Assembly: GCA_032622095.1 (NCBI GenBank)
Contig: CP136069.1
Coordinates: forward strand, 33,456,194 to 33,520,193
Length of the DNA stretch: 64,000 nt
Reading direction: 5' to 3'
Origin: Siphonodentalium dalli
Taxonomy: Eukaryota > Mollusca > Scaphopoda > Gadilida > Siphonodentaliidae
Positions 1-12,329 of this stretch are shown in pieces; the stretch's first letter is position 1; each line of letters opens with the position of its first letter. The notes under the pieces were generated by a model, which had not been told where the DNA came from, made no database searches, and saw only the letters and a list, made by a program, of their open reading frames with translations. A program made the translations under genes and the position numbers.

Positions 1-633
1 ACGTCTGATAAAAAGAGTTCTATCTGGAATATTCACACTATTTGTTCAGAGAACATGCATAGAGTAAACATAGTCCTATCGGACTATCGTAAAGTAGTTC
101 CGTTTAATTTGGGATTAATTAACCCTCAGACTGCCGAAACTGCCGACAATAAATTCGCTTGTTCGTGTCCCCCGAAAATAAAACTTGCCTGTTTAGAGGT
201 CCCATTTTCGTGCCTAATGGTGATAGAATCACAATTTTTCAGTCAAGTTCATGGATAAATTACATTACACTTAATCGGCTTATGTCCGCGGCCATAAACC
301 TGCGTTTTGATAACAATTTATTTGAGACAAACTGTTGCGCGGATATCAGTCGGTGCTTATCGGTTGAAGTTATTATGATCGTGCAGCCTGCACGTGCAAC
401 AAGTGTTCAAATACAACAGAAAAAAATACTATGTCAAATAAATAACGTGATCAATGGACAGACAAGTTTCATTTCCGTGGGACACGAAAAAGCGAATTTA
501 AGGTCGTCAGTTTCGGCAGTCTGAGGGTTTTAATTAATCTCCTTTACGATAACCCGATAGGACTATGTTTACTCTATGTTCTCTGAAAAAAAATGGTGTG
601 AATATTCCCGATAGAACTATTTTTATCAGACGT
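1..633. mobile_element. TIR element (MITE-like), about 633 bp
   Basis: The first ~170 bases reappear as their reverse complement at about 477-633. The left edge ACGTCTGATAAAAAG pairs with ...TTTTTATCAGACGT ending at 633, and the inner parts (TTCAGAGAAC, CATAGTCCTATCGG, CCCTCAGACTGCCGAAACTG) also pair. The unpaired middle is about 300 bp. The long open frames here lie in the TIR or the spacer and resemble no protein. This is a non-autonomous DNA transposon by structure; superfamily unknown. The left edge coincides with the window edge, so the true end may lie outside. Confidence 0.75.
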
Positions 634-1532
634 TTTGTAACACATTAAAACATTGAGCAGTTAGCGCAATTTTCTGAAATTTCGAACTATTTCGTCTATA
701 AAAATACGATGAGAAACTGAAAATGTTTTTCAACATTCTGGAAGGGGTATATGTCCATGGTATATATGTTTAAAATTTCACGCATAAACTATGCCAGATA
801 ACAAAGTTATATAAATTAGTTTTATAGGCCCACCATAAATCCCCTATAATAAACGCATGCGGCCGTAAGCACATGGCTTTGCTGTGGATACTTTCGTTCC
901 CAGCATGCATCATTATCGCTATCTGTAAAATGTCTATGAACAATGGCTGTGCCATGCACTCTTAGCTTTGATCCGCATTTAGAAGCATTCTGGTGTGGCG
1001 AATGAGAAACCTGCAGTAATTTATAAGCCGTAGTTCATTGTAATAATTTGAAGAATTACTTGTCTTAACGGAATTCGGAGGCGGTCCATTCATGTAACCA
1101 ATATATTTTATATTATGATTTATATTTATGGCTAATAATATGATCTTGGTGGCGTTACCATTTCTGACTATGGTATTCTTGTATTATGTCCACCGATGAT
1201 AAGGTCACTTGTGGAGACGGCATATATAAGCCTTATAGGCTTACAGCCGAATCCACTCCCATACACAAGGAACATGGTAACATGAATTACCAATATATTA
1301 TATTGTAACAAATTATTATTGGGAATAAATATTATTAAACCAGAGATACAAACAATTGTACATATCTGATTTGAGTTCACTACAATAGTTGCGAATTATG
1401 CAGTATAAGATGCTTAGTTTTCTTGGACCATTAATAAATAATTGGGGAGGTTTCGTGGGCGGATCAATTAATTTCAAATTCATCTTAAATTCAGGAAGAG
1501 TACAGTTGTAATAGGCTTTGGTAGTTTATTTA
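634..1532. other. Intergenic, nothing recognised
   Basis: AT-rich sequence with only short open frames and no recognisable protein, RNA gene or obvious repeat. Confidence 0.5.
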
Positions 1533-1613
1533 GGAGATAAGCATACCCTGTTGAGTTGTACATTTTGGGATGCGATCCCAGAATGTACAACGAAACAGGG
1601 TACGTTTATCTCC
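1533..1613. repeat. Hairpin (imperfect palindrome)
   Basis: GGAGATAAGCATACCCTGTT at the left pairs with AACAGGGTACGTTTATCTCC at the right, and TTGTACATTTTGGGAT pairs with ATCCCAGAATGTACAA around a very short centre. The arms are about 40 bp. It is likely a small foldback element. Confidence 0.7.
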
Positions 1614-1792
1614 ATTGTAATTCAATCTAGCAAGGAATTTGCAAAAAACTGTATAAAAAGTATCATTTAGTCATTTTCATGATCCGAATCGAGACTTTCA
1701 TTTCGCCGTTGTCACCGTGCACAAATCATTGGGTTTGTTCATTGCGTTACTCGGAACACTGCTCCGTAACCATTTCATGTGGGGCGGGTTGG

Positions 1793-1985
1793 CTCGTTTC
1801 GCTATTCCGTTCTGCGCCGATGAAATTGTACCGTGCCACATTCAGATTTGATGCACGCTGAAGCGGCCGATGAACGGTATATATAGACAACAACACACGG
1901 GTGTGCTCGTTTCGCTACTCGTTCTGCGCCGATGAAATTTGACCGTGCTACATTCAGATTTGATGCACGCTGAAGCGGCCGATGT
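1793..1985. repeat. Tandem duplication of an ~80-bp unit
   Basis: The stretch beginning CTCGTTTCGCTA and ending GAAGCGGCCGATG occurs at 1,793-1,872 and again at about 1,905-1,985, nearly identical, separated by ~32 bp. Open frames on both strands repeat for this reason and are not coding evidence. Confidence 0.75.
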
Positions 1986-2038
1986 CGGTGAATCAAAAAC
2001 GAAAGTTAGCAGCTCTCGACCAATCAGAATGCTTGTTT

Positions 2039-4067
2039 CTAGTGACAAATACTCAATTGAATTACAATCCAAGATAACGTACATTTATGTAAATAAGAGT
2101 TTCTGAAATGTTCTGTATGCGAACGGTATGAATATAATTTGTCAGGTTCGCGCACATCATATCGATCACTGGCAACTTGTCTGGATCGGGGTGGCAACAT
2201 GAGCGTGAGGTAATTGGGGACTTGGTTGTTTATTATTTTAAACATGGTGTGCAACTCGTGGAGTTCTCGTGGAGTTTCAAGCCTTGTCAATCCTACATCG
2301 TCAAACAAGCGATTGATATCTACGCGTTAATCCTGTGACTATTTTTGCAGCATCCTTGTGTTTGTCATCGAACTTTTTTAATAAGTAATCTGTTGCCCCA
2401 CACTACATCGGCACAGTCTATAATTGGTAATATATATGCTATGTATATTTTTTCAAGCGACTTTCGGTCTAGGTCGTACTTCAGTCTTCTTATTTGTGAG
2501 AGACGCGATGTTGCTTTGTTTGCTATTGTATTCAAATGAGTATTCCAGTTCCAGATTCGATTCTATTTCAAGTTCAGGATGTTTGTGTGAGTTTGTAAAT
2601 AATACATTTTCTTGTTCGAATTTTAACTTCGGGGTCACGTTGTTATGTGTAAGGGAAAAGGAAATTTCCCTAGTTTTCGTTGGGTTAAATTTAACTAGCC
2701 ATTTATTTGCGACTCTTTCAAGCTCTTCGTTCATATTCTTGGTTAGGATATCGATATCATAGTGGGTAGTCATTAGGCAAGTATCGTCCGCGTACATTCT
2801 TGTGGTTGCATTAATGTGGTCAGGGAGGTCGTTTATATAAACTAAAAATAGGAAAGGGCCAATAATTGAGCCTTGAGGGACTCCCGCTGGGATAACTTCA
2901 AAATGTGAGAAGGAGTTGTTCACTAAGACCTTTTATTTGCGATTGAACAGATAATCTTTTAGCCATTCTAAGAGATTTCCAGAGACTCCATATTGTTCCA
3001 ATTTATATAGCGGCCCCCTGTGCCACACTCTCTCGAATTCCTTTGATATATCGAAAAATACTGCACATGTATAAAGGCTGTTGTCGAAACTATGGCACAT
3101 GTTGTGATATAGTTCTATTAACTGGCATATTGTACTATGGTCAGGGAGGAAGCCAGACTGGTGATTATATAACAAATTATTTTCCGTGAAGTATGTCATA
3201 ATATGTTGTATGGCCACTTTTTCGAAGATTTTGCCTAATGTCGGAAGGAGAGATATTGGTCGGTAATTCGCGGAATCGGCTGGGTCGCCTTTTTTGAAAT
3301 TAGGGATGACGTTTGTGTTTTTCCAGGTCACTGGAAACTTACCAAGATCCAATTATTTTTTTATAAATTATTAATAGGGGGATTGCGATATTTTCGGCAG
3401 TACTATGTACCATTTTTGGGCCGATGCTATCGCCATATTTAAATTTAATGATTTCATTGCGCACACGATACTTTGATATGTGATTGGGATTGCGGATAGT
3501 ATGTTATTGGATCTACAAGGGAAATAAGGGAGGTTTTTGGCATCGTCTTGTATAGTGGCATTAGAAATGAATCTTGCGTTGAGATACCTAGCTTTTTCGT
3601 AATCATCGGTTGCATATGATTTCCCTTCCATTAATACGTCACCATTGGGGCTATACAGAAGCGGGTTATTCGTAGATTTCTTTTTGTTACGTAGATAATT
3701 CATAATATGCCAGAAATCGCGGGGAGTGGGGATTTCATTTATTTTCTCCTCAAATTTAGTTTCGAATTGAGATTTCGCATACTTTTTCATGTTGTTAACT
3801 TTATTTCTAATATCCTTGTATTTTCTCCAAGTGTGCTCTGAATTTCGTTTGTATGCTATTGATCTGAGTCTATCGCGACGTCGTATTTCAATCCGTTTGT
3901 CGGAATTAAACCAGAATTTGTCCTTTGTCCTTATCGTCACAGTCATTTTGGGGATTGATTCTTTGATTATTTTAATAAATCTCTCGGTAAATAAGCTTAC
4001 TGCATCGTTTATGTCATTGACTGGTTGTAGCAATTCATACCATTTGCTCTCATTTATTAAGATATTC
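2039..4067 (-). mobile_element. Degenerate, 5'-truncated LINE (CR1/Jockey group)
   Basis: Reading the minus strand from 4,067 down gives, in order: the charged linker that follows the endonuclease in such LINEs (4,067-3,371, with a KDKFWFNSDKR stretch and W-Y-RN spacing); the reverse transcriptase (3,352-2,453); and a C-terminal tail (2,308-2,039, with HTMFKIINNQVPNYL and a Tyr/Arg-rich segment). The endonuclease is absent: similarity stops at about 4,067, where repeat R1 begins, which fits 5' truncation or replacement by R1. The frame is broken by shifts near 3,445 and 3,360, an in-frame stop near 2,930 and further shifts between 2,453 and 2,308. The copy is dead. No poly-A tail or target-site duplication was identified. 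Confidence 0.88.
2453..3352 (-). pseudogene. Reverse transcriptase domain of the LINE (broken)
   Basis: Two adjacent open stretches carry the classic RT blocks: VIPNFKKGDP and NYRPISLLPTLGKIFE (fingers), HQSGFLPDHST, a palm strand AVFFDISKEFERV, then GVPQGSIIGPFLFLVYIND and the catalytic YADD box (MYADDTCL), followed by the thumb WLVKFNPTKT. A single TAA codon just before the KVLVNNSF segment (near 2,930) separates the stretches in the same frame. One catalytic Asp lies in the FFDISK strand and two in YADD, so the active site is recognisable although the ORF is dead. Assignment to the CR1/Jockey group rests on the GVPQGS...YINDLP style and the C-terminal tail. Confidence 0.9.
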
Positions 4068-4840
4068 ACAGAACAACTATGGTACATATTACAACGGCAA
4101 TACTAGAGCGTGGCACGAAATGGCCAGGTTATTGCAAATCGGGAAGATGGTGTAATTGGGACAAGAACCAGTCTAATGCGCGAAATGTTGACAACAATTA
4201 TAGTTACTTTGTTCAGTTTCTACTTCATGGACGTAAACGCAAATTTCAATAACAGACTCTCGTGATAGTCTCAAAGTTTATCTAATTTCTCAGTGGAAGA
4301 AAATTACTATATAGAAACTGTTGTCGTCTGTCATTGTTGTTGTGACTTGCATGTCTGTTTATCTGCGAGCATTCAATGTCCCTTGATGAATAGCCAGATT
4401 CCTAGTCCAAAACTGCAAAAATCTGAAAACGCAGTAACCTGACCCTTCGAGCTAAAGTTTCATGTCGTGTAAGAATCATGTCGAGATAAGGATGTCAGAC
4501 CAGGCGAATCAAACTAGATATTCTTGTGGGGAAATTATCAGCTAAAGGGAATTAGGCACGTCAATGACATGTCACGGTATTGATGGTCTTACATTTGGTT
4601 AAAGCATGGCTTGTTTGATCATAAAATAGAATCGACTGAGTGTGTACCCCCCCCCCCCCCAATAGTAGACATAATCTACATGTATAAATTCATTCAGCGG
4701 ACCGGAAAACTTTTCATTGCATGTGTTGTGAATTTTGCTGAATGAAATGGGGTGCTACGTTCAACAATGTTATGTTTGTTTTCCAAAATGCATGCATTAT
4801 GAACGCGTTGTTGCTGTCACATTTTGCGTGCTTCCCGTGA
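4068..4840 (+). repeat. Repeat R1, copy 1 (+)
   Basis: Begins ACAGAACAACTATGGTAC and is collinear with 10,301-11,020, and with 12,640-13,190 in reverse. Shared landmarks are AAGAACCAGTCTAATGC, CTTCATGGA, AACAGACTCTCG, GGTCAGGTTACT-type segments and GCATGGCTTGTTT. No coding potential is evident. It starts exactly where the LINE ends. Confidence 0.8.
4647..4660. repeat. Poly-C run (14 C)
   Basis: Uninterrupted run of C inside R1 copy 1. The corresponding place in copy 2 (about 10,840) has only CCCCC, so the tract expanded here. Confidence 0.9.
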
Positions 4841-5903
4841 AACAGACACTATGTGTGGACAGTTCGCTTGTATATGCACCCTTTGTGTTGAACATTTTCA
4901 ACAACCGGTACCTAAAAATTCTCCAAAATGGCATCTATTTTGCTTGAAAACTGTTCTTCAACATTTCAGTAAAATAAATTACGAAGCGAAAACATTCACA
5001 CTAAATACTGGTTGGAAAATCAAACAATCCGAACATATTTAGGTCTGAATTCACAAGTGATATAGGTTATAGGTTCTCATCAACCCCACCTACTCCATCT
5101 GTCACCGCGTAACATCCCTGCATGCATGATAATAACAGACCGCATCGTCACGAAATAAAATTAATCGACAAACCGAACCGAACATAGATTCAAATTTGAC
5201 CCTTTTTTTGCATGAAAGCAAATAATTTATAAATTTTTGGACCGATTGCACAGCTGTAAATATAGAGCCAAAATACTCAGCAGATTCTAAGTTTTCAATG
5301 ACCATCATCATGACTGTGGCAAGAATTGGCGGACCGCGACAATATTTAAAATTGATATGTGTCCATAACCAGTAAGCTCAAATTCCGTATAATTAGGATG
5401 TATTTAATTGAATTCTATATAAATAACCTACGACGGACACGTCCGATTCGTATCTCTGAATGTTGAAATAGGCAACACCAACGTCAGTGAACAGATATCA
5501 GGATTAGAAAATCGTGCTAGGTCAGCAAAGTAATCATTGTTTTCGGCATATCGTCAACAAGTAATCAAGATAACTGTCGCCTTGACCGAGATATCGGTCC
5601 AAGTAAATGGTTTGAGTGAATTTCGTGCGGCCTATTGTTTTCGGATATGTGCACAATGATGCGACCATGATAGGCTAGTCAATTGTCGCCGCGGTTGGAA
5701 TGCACATGCATACTTTTGGTGTCAAAATAGTTGGTATAGGGTTACTTGTCTATCGTATATGCATTCCAGTGGTGTGTAAATTGGTTACCACCTTCGGTTG
5801 GAGTCATTTTTGGAAGGGAATAACCTACATCGACCTGCCTACGGGGGCTCGATTGTACCCTCCGCTCTGTGTAGGTCATTTCCTTCCAACCTCATGTGCT
5901 AAC
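4841..5903. other. Intergenic, nothing recognised
   Basis: No protein-like frame, RNA gene or repeat recognised. The short open frames have no similarity I can name. Confidence 0.5.
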
Positions 5904-6230
5904 CAATACTTCACCCTTGCTTTAGTGGGCATACGCTATGCACGAGATAACGAGACTGAACACTAATTCACCCTTGGTTAAGTGGCCATACGGTGCGCAC
6001 GAGATAACGAGTCAAATGAACACTAATTCACCATTTGTCAAGTGGACATTGGAGTGACGAGTCGACTGAACACTAAATCGCCTTCGGCTAAGTGGTCCTA
6101 TGGTGTGCACGTGATAAGGAGTCGACTGAAAACTAATTCACCCTTGGTTAAGTGGTCCTTTGGTTTGCATGCGATAACGAGTCGATTGAACACTAAATCA
6201 CAATTGGTTGGGTGGTCCTTCGGTGTGCAT
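5904..6230. repeat. Minisatellite, ~60-bp unit, about 5-6 copies
   Basis: Each unit contains ACTAATTCACCCTTGGTTA, AGTGG followed by a CGGTGTGCAC-like segment, and GATAACGAGTCGA. Units vary by substitutions and short deletions; one in the middle lacks ~10 bp. A 72-residue frame at 6,042-6,260 is a translation of these units. Confidence 0.85.
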
Positions 6231-6241
6231 TCTCGACGTCC

Positions 6242-6395
6242 ATACCTTACTCGTATTTAAATTCACGCAGTACTATGTTTCGCTCAGTTTTTAATTCGCG
6301 CATCTAGCTGCGCGAATTCAAAATTGACAACATTTTCCAAAACGTTTTGGGTCTGATGACAGTTTCAGTTCTTATTCGTTCATGAAGATGCATGT
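6242..6395 (+). repeat. R2 MITE end (related to 53,621-54,220)
   Basis: Starts ATACCTTACTCGTATTTAAA, TTCACGCAGTACT, and continues with CTGATGACAGTTTCAGTT and ATGCAT, collinear with the left third of the complete element at 53,621. It contains a small perfect palindrome around TAGCTGCGCGAATT (6,291-6,323). The right end of this copy was not found. Confidence 0.65.
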
Positions 6396-7301
6396 GTATT
6401 TTAAACATAATATAGATTGATTCACACCGTGCATGTAACACAATCATGGCTGCAACATCAACGCGTTGTGAATATGTGTTTTATATGCTACAAATAATTA
6501 TTATCAGTGATATTCAATTAAAATAGTAATAGACATCATCGGAATGAACTCCAAAGACGTAAAACCACATCCACACACTAATCAGATGCCTTAAGAAAGA
6601 ATCAACACTTGACTGACGACTGTGTTGGCATAAGTAATTCAGGATGTCTGGATATGGTGTCACACCGTGCAGTGTTGATAACACGGGGGCGTACTTTCGA
6701 GCACATTCAGCCTGGCACATTTACGTTTCTTATATATTTCAACACCAACGGTGTTACCACAATTTGTTGCTTTCCATAATTATGAGTAATGATTTGTATG
6801 TTGGTCGCCCACATGTAATATATAGCCACATAAAAGCATGTCTAATTGTCTATATTCAGTCCCGCCTTCCATAATGTATGTAACTCATCAACATATACAT
6901 CTACTTAATATGTGGTTCGCTATAAACTCAGGAGTCGTACTATTTTTGGCTCAGAATAAAACATGTAAATGGTGTTTGTTTTTGTTTTGGGAAAGTTCCA
7001 CATAATCTGAAAAAAATTTCAGCAATTTCAATTGGCCGTTGATGCATGCCCACCAACGAGCGTTACCGTAGCATCCTGGTACTGATTCCAATGACTTGTA
7101 TTGTTAATGTTTCCCCTACAGATAACGTTGGCTTTTAGTGGGACATCACATATGCCTGAAACTATGCGCCTAGATTAATAATTTATAAGAAACAGCTACA
7201 GGGAACATGAAATATGTGTGAGGTATATATGGTGTATGTCGGTTCATATTGATTGGGAGAAGTGGCATGTATATTATTCATGCATTACGTCCCATCAGTG
7301 C
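6396..7301. other. Intergenic, nothing recognised
   Basis: No recognisable gene or repeat. Short frames on both strands have no family resemblance. Confidence 0.45.
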
Positions 7302-7727
7302 TATAACGTCGTAAGTCCATTTTTCAATTTTCCGAGATACTCGGGTTTGAAGTTTTGGTTGTTCAGTTTTCATATTTGCATTGTTCTGACCTCTTTGTAA
7401 TTATGCGAATATTATCCATAGCGCGAGTTCACTTCAGGATTATAAATTATAATCCGGATGTGAACTCGCGCTACGTTCCGTAACAGATACGTCCTTTAAG
7501 CACGCATATGACCTCGTCGTAATTGTGTGTAATAGTGCCGAATGTAAAAGTTATAATTGGAAATCAACATGGTTTACATGTAGAATTGGTACAAACGGTG
7601 TTACTCGGTTAATTAAAACAAAACTTGAATGTCGCATGTAATGAGGCTACATGTGTCTTTCGATGAATCAGACAACAGTTACTGCAAGTCTTTGCAAATA
7701 TATAAGAATAATGCACATGCACAATAT
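7302..7727 (+). repeat. Repeat R1, copy 2, left part
   Basis: GTAAGTCCATTTTTCAAT, CTCGGGTTTGAAGTTTTG, GCGAATATTATCCAT and CAGACAACAGTTACTGCAAG appear in the same order, reversed, at 13,500-13,260. The copy is split from its right part (10,234-11,020) by the element at 7,728-10,233. It also carries a hairpin insertion and about 200 bp of extra sequence that the reverse copy lacks. Confidence 0.75.
7420..7472. repeat. Hairpin, ~22-bp arms
   Basis: AGCGCGAGTTCACTTCAGGA pairs with TCCGGATGTGAACTCGCGCT around TTATAAATTATAA. It is absent from the equivalent point of the inverted R1 copy, so it looks like a small inserted foldback. Confidence 0.75.
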
Positions 7728-10233
7728 ACTGTTAGAAATTACTGTCGGTTCGACGGTTTCGGGCCGTCATAATCGACGGTCATATACCGTTTCATCAGTT
7801 TGACGGTTTTTTACCGTTATTTTATGTGCCCATGAAAATTGTCTAAATTAAATATGTTCGTGATTCAAAGTCATGCCGTCAAAATTCAATAGTATATTTA
7901 TCGGCGACCATATGATATACGGCAATTACTCCATACAGTATGACTGAATCTTACTTTGCTGGTATTTAATATGTATTATAAATCCGGCATTCATGCTGTG
8001 TTATGCGGTCGGTACGTATATTGATAAGTACGTATTCTCATTCCGGGGTTAAGTTCCCGCTTTAGCACTCACATAATTTTTTCGCCATTTTATTTGGCGT
8101 TGCATATTTGATTAAAACTATTGTTTTTTTTGGGAACTGTTACCTGTTCGATTGTGGACAGTTGTTAAGACGGTCTGATTTCGGTTCCTTTGATAACCGG
8201 ACAATTTTCAATTCTGCGAAAACCGGCTTAATCATTGAAAAATTCCACTAAATTAGAGAGTAGATATTCATGCCGATCGATTCATGGCATCCGGGGTCTG
8301 ACTTCATTCGACTCAGTGATGATGTTGAAATTGGCAGTGTTGTGACTTAGTATCAAAACACTGGCACATTTACTGACACGATAGGATACACGTACAATTA
8401 ACACGAGCTTCGGTGTCAACCAATAGTGACAATAATAACAACAACGACTCAACGAGTAGCTATTACTATTAGAATGTTGACAATCCAGTTGACAGTGTTC
8501 TGAATCTGATTGTTTCAAACCACATGCATGTACACTTACAAGAGAGGATATGCATGTACATGTACTGTACGCATCAGTGTAATTCACAAGAGCTTCTGTG
8601 TCAACAACAACACCGTAAACAATGATCTGACGCCACGCAATGACGGATGATCACATATCTTCAATTCCAACTTTACAATTACACGGAACAATTCATCCTG
8701 TGTTCATCAATTTTCATTCGTGTGGATATGAGACATTGTCATCATTCGCCATGTTATCGTCAAGTTATTACGACAATTTACCGGGAGTACACTATTGGTT
8801 GGATGTTTTTATCAAACTATCTTTAGCTGACTCACTGATATTGATACTAAATGTTGTGATACCAGTACCAAGTTTGATGCATCATGCTTTAAAATTTCAT
8901 GGAAAATGTGCGACTACAGGAGAAGATTGTCGCCAAGTCATTGCGCACAGTTATTATGGGATCTGCTGTTGTCTTCAAGGTTCCAATTATCGCGCCCAAT
9001 ATCGCAATAATATTGCAAGTGGAAACGCTTATAAGCATGTCGCTTGTGATATTGTTGCAATATTTTGCGCTTAATATCTCAATATTTTGCGCTTAATATT
9101 GCGCTCAAAATTGTGACATTCAAATCAAATTTTTGCTACTTCTATGTTGTTTATTGTATAAATAGAGACAATGTTTAGATATGTATATCATTAGAGTTGT
9201 AAATGCTATATGTGCACTATATGCACAGTATTTATCTAATATAAATATAACACTATCCGGGTATGTGTGAAATTTAGTACGCTTAGTATCGCAATATTGT
9301 AATAATAAGCGCGACAGATTTTTGGTATTGTGCTATAATCAAGCCTTTTTCTAAATTAAGCATGCTCCATGTCGCAATAAATGTGCGACTAAAAATACCA
9401 CTTCTTCTGACTGGTACTGTATTGTCATGATGTATGGATTCACCTGTTAGAACAAAAACTGTGTTTACAAGTGAATGGACAATTTCACGCCTTACATGTT
9501 ACCAAAAAGTATGCCATTAAGATATTTAACTTTTACAGGTACATAAATTTGAGTTTTCAATGTGAAACATGGAGCTTTGTTGTTCTTTTTGTGGCTTTAA
9601 AATGGCATGCTGATTCATGTTTTAGAATGGTCGAAATTAATATTACTCATAACTGAATAGTGATGTGTTGGCTTATCAGCTATTACTAGTATGTTATTTA
9701 TTTACAGCCATATTTATACAGTCGTTAGTGAAAGGCGAACACATTACGTGTGCGCAGCCTTTTCCGGATTAAATTCTACGAGGCAGATAGCAAGCTTGAT
9801 CCTCTTCAAACTGCAAAGTTTCATAAGTATTGTCTATCACTTCATGCATTGAGGATTTACATTTCATCAAAACTATGATCGTAACATAGGAACTAAGATG
9901 TATTTTTCAGTTACGAATAATACTAGTTTCGAACATTCAAAAACATGAATCGTAATGCCACCGGGAAATCATATTGTCACCATGGGACCCTGGCTAATTC
10001 TATGGTAAATTAGCAAATTAAGAGCAAAAAATTGGTGTTGACCCATGAAAAATACCATTGGTCTGACCTTTATTAGTTACGGTCTGACAGTTACTGGTTA
10101 CGGTCTGCCAGTTACTTAAGCGGTTTTATACCGTGGATCATGCTACGGCCTGATCGTATGTTTAACGGTCAAATGTTGGCATCGATGTTGCGCGGTCTCA
10201 GACCGTTAAAACGACGGTATTTCTTCTAACAGT
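7728..10233 (+). mobile_element. TIR element E1, 2.5 kb, with clustered ACGGT/ACCGT motifs at both ends
   Basis: The left end ACTGTTAGAAATTACTGTCG mirrors the right end ACGGTATTTCTTCTAACAGT. Both sub-terminal regions are packed with short GACGGT / ACCGT motifs (7,745-7,825 and 10,080-10,215), as seen at transposase-binding ends. The uninterrupted inverted copy of the host repeat at 13,230-13,250 (CACTATACACTCTCCAG) supplies the empty site. The flanks TATA and TGTA may be a diverged 4-bp target duplication. The longest open frame (8,640-9,074, 144 residues) is not a transposase I recognise, so the element is probably non-autonomous. A partial inverted copy sits at 60,565-62,212. Confidence 0.8.
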
Positions 10234-11020
10234 GTACACTCTCCAGATAATAGAATGGTTCTGAATGTGTCGCACATACATCTACGTGAATCATGTATAC
10301 ACAGAACAACTATGGTACATTTTACAACGGCAGTACTAGAGCGCTACAGAGAAGGGTCATGTTACTACGATTCGGGGAGAGAATGTGATTAGGACAAGAA
10401 CCAGTCTAATGCACGAAATTCTGGCTGTCTTCATTTTCTACTTCATGGAAGTCAAAGCAAATTTAAATAACAGACTCTCGTCTCAAAGTTGATACAATTT
10501 CTTAATGGAAGAAGATTACTATATAGGTCTCGCCTGCCATTGGCTGTGTATCTGTGAGCATTCAATATCTCTTGCTGAATAGACTGGTTCCTGGTCCAAA
10601 ACTGCAAAAATCTGAAAAAGTAGTAACCTGAACCCTCGAGCTAAAGTGACATGTCGTGTAAGAATCATGTCGTCGAGCTGTGGATGTCAGACCAGGCGAA
10701 TCAAACTAGATACTCTGATGGGAAATTCTCAGCTAAGGGGAATCAGGCACGTCAATGACATGTAACGGTATTGCTGGTCTGACATTTGGTTAAAGCATGG
10801 CTTGTTTAATCATAAAATAGAATCGACCGAGGGTCTATTCCCCCTAAATAGTATACATAGTCTACATGTCTACCCTCTTCAGCGGACCGGAAAACTGTTC
10901 ATCCCATGTGTTGTGAATTTTGCTGAATGAAATGGGGTGCTACTTTCAACAATTTGATGTTTGTTTTTCAAAATGCATGCATTATGAACGCGTTGTTGCT
11001 GCCACATTTCGCGTGGTTCG
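10234..11020 (+). repeat. Repeat R1, copy 2, right part
   Basis: Resumes with GTACACTCTCCAG and ACAGAACAACTATGGTAC and stays collinear with copy 1 (4,068-4,840) to CGCGTTGTTGCTG near 11,000. Non-coding. Confidence 0.8.
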
Positions 11021-11088
11021 CAGTACAACATAATAAACATGAGAGTAACCACGCGTTTATAATGCATGTTTTTTAAAACAAACATTCA
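10956..11088. repeat. Imperfect inverted repeat at the end of R1 copy 2
   Basis: GATGTTTGTTTTTCAAAATG and CATTATGAACGCGTT pair with AACGCGTTTATAATGCATG and AAAACAAACATTCATT. The arms are ~40 bp with an inner paired CGCGTGGTT / AACCACGCG. This explains the short frames on both strands. Confidence 0.65.
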
Positions 11089-11382
11089 TTTGTTATGTTC
11101 ACACACACTTGAAAATGTGTATTCAAATATCCAACAATTTTCAACATATAGCTTCCCACATGAAGTCATGTATGCATATCCCCACCGTTACGAACTTCCA
11201 GAATTTGTAGTTTCTTCCCATTCCAAAGGGCTGGGAGCTAGTATAATGAAATGGCAGTGTACAATACCTCGTCGTGAAGAGACATTTTATGTCGGAAATA
11301 AATCTCAAATCTCAAATAAATTATCAACTTGAAATGACATAAAATATAGGTGTCTGGAAAGCCTGTACGATTGAAAGCCTCA

Positions 11383-11745
11383 TTAAAGGTGGACACAATC
11401 CGATTAAACACCTCTTAATTACTATTTATTTGGCTTCGCAAGTAAAAACATATTTGATTCGAGTCGAGGAACCCACACATCAAAGGTCCGAGTGATCAGA
11501 TATCGATTTTTGAAATGTCATATATTTCAGCCCCTCGTAATATTTGGCGGCCTGACAAAAATGGCGGCTTCTTTATCACCAACTATTACAGACATGCGCG
11601 GAAGCCGTTATAACACATTACATAAATCGATATCTGATCACTCTGAGTTTTGAAAGGTGGGTTCCTCGACTCAAAATATTTGTTTACTCCCGACTCTAAA
11701 AGAAATAGTTAATTAAGGGCATTTAATCGGATTGTGTACCTTTAA
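11383..11745. mobile_element. TTAA-flanked MITE, copy 1 (363 bp)
   Basis: Begins TTAAAGGTGGACACAATCCG and ends CGGATTGTGTACCTTTAA, so TTAA stands at both edges. Long inverted repeats continue inwards (ACTATTTATTTGGCTTC, GAGTCGAGGAACCCA, GTGATCAGATATCGATTT and complements). TTAA targets are typical of piggyBac and Kolobok transposons. There is no transposase, so it is non-autonomous. The centre holds an ATGGCGGC-type motif. Confidence 0.8.
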
Positions 11746-12284
11746 GGAGGCTGAGAAAAACCACAACATTTAAGTCGGATCGACATTATGAAAATCGAGT
11801 ATCCATGACCACTTAAATTATAGGAACAATGTGTGCAGTTATGGTATCATAATAATTGATACCAGTTTCTGGTCGGTTACCGAATCAGTCATACCTTGCA
11901 TGTGATATACACTGAAAAAGTAGGGCTAAAACGTTATTTGTTGAGTAGAAATGTGGTTATCTTTTGAAAAATCGTTTAAATAATAAATTGCTAAGTGTTG
12001 TGCCTAGCCCAAGCAGAACAAGACTACATACTGGTTATCACAAAAATAGATGACCACAATTCCGTTTAGCAATTATTTGTTATTTTGAACCAATAAACCA
12101 AACTGTTGGGCAGAAAGTAGCACATTGTAATTCAATCAGGTTGCTTCATACGCGTAAACGGTTGAATAAAAACCCGAGTCGTAGTACTAAAAACGACGCG
12201 TTTTGAATCAATGTCATACTGAAAATAAACAAAAAAATAGACTGGACTATAAACAATATCTCAAACGTACACATATAGTGTATA
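11746..12284. other. Intergenic, nothing recognised
   Basis: AT-rich, with no recognisable gene or repeat apart from short frames. Confidence 0.45.
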
Positions 12285-12329
12285 CCATACTTGTATTTAA
12301 ATTCGCGCAGTATTATTTTTCGCTCAGTT
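12285..12329 (+). repeat. R2 MITE end fragment
   Basis: CATACTTGTATTTAAATTCG followed by CGCAGTATTATTTTTCGCTC matches the terminal sequence of the MITE at 53,621-54,220 and the end at 6,242. No second end was found. Confidence 0.6.

Noticed and set aside
159-524. 121-residue frame
   Set aside because: Lies within the TIR element at 1-633 and partly in its inverted arm; no protein resemblance.
5904-6230. Possible CRISPR-like array
   Set aside because: Units are contiguous ~60-bp repeats without unique spacers, in animal DNA: a minisatellite.
8640-9074. 144-residue frame as a possible transposase of E1
   Set aside because: No catalytic motif or DNA-binding domain recognised; the inverted E1 copy does not preserve it.
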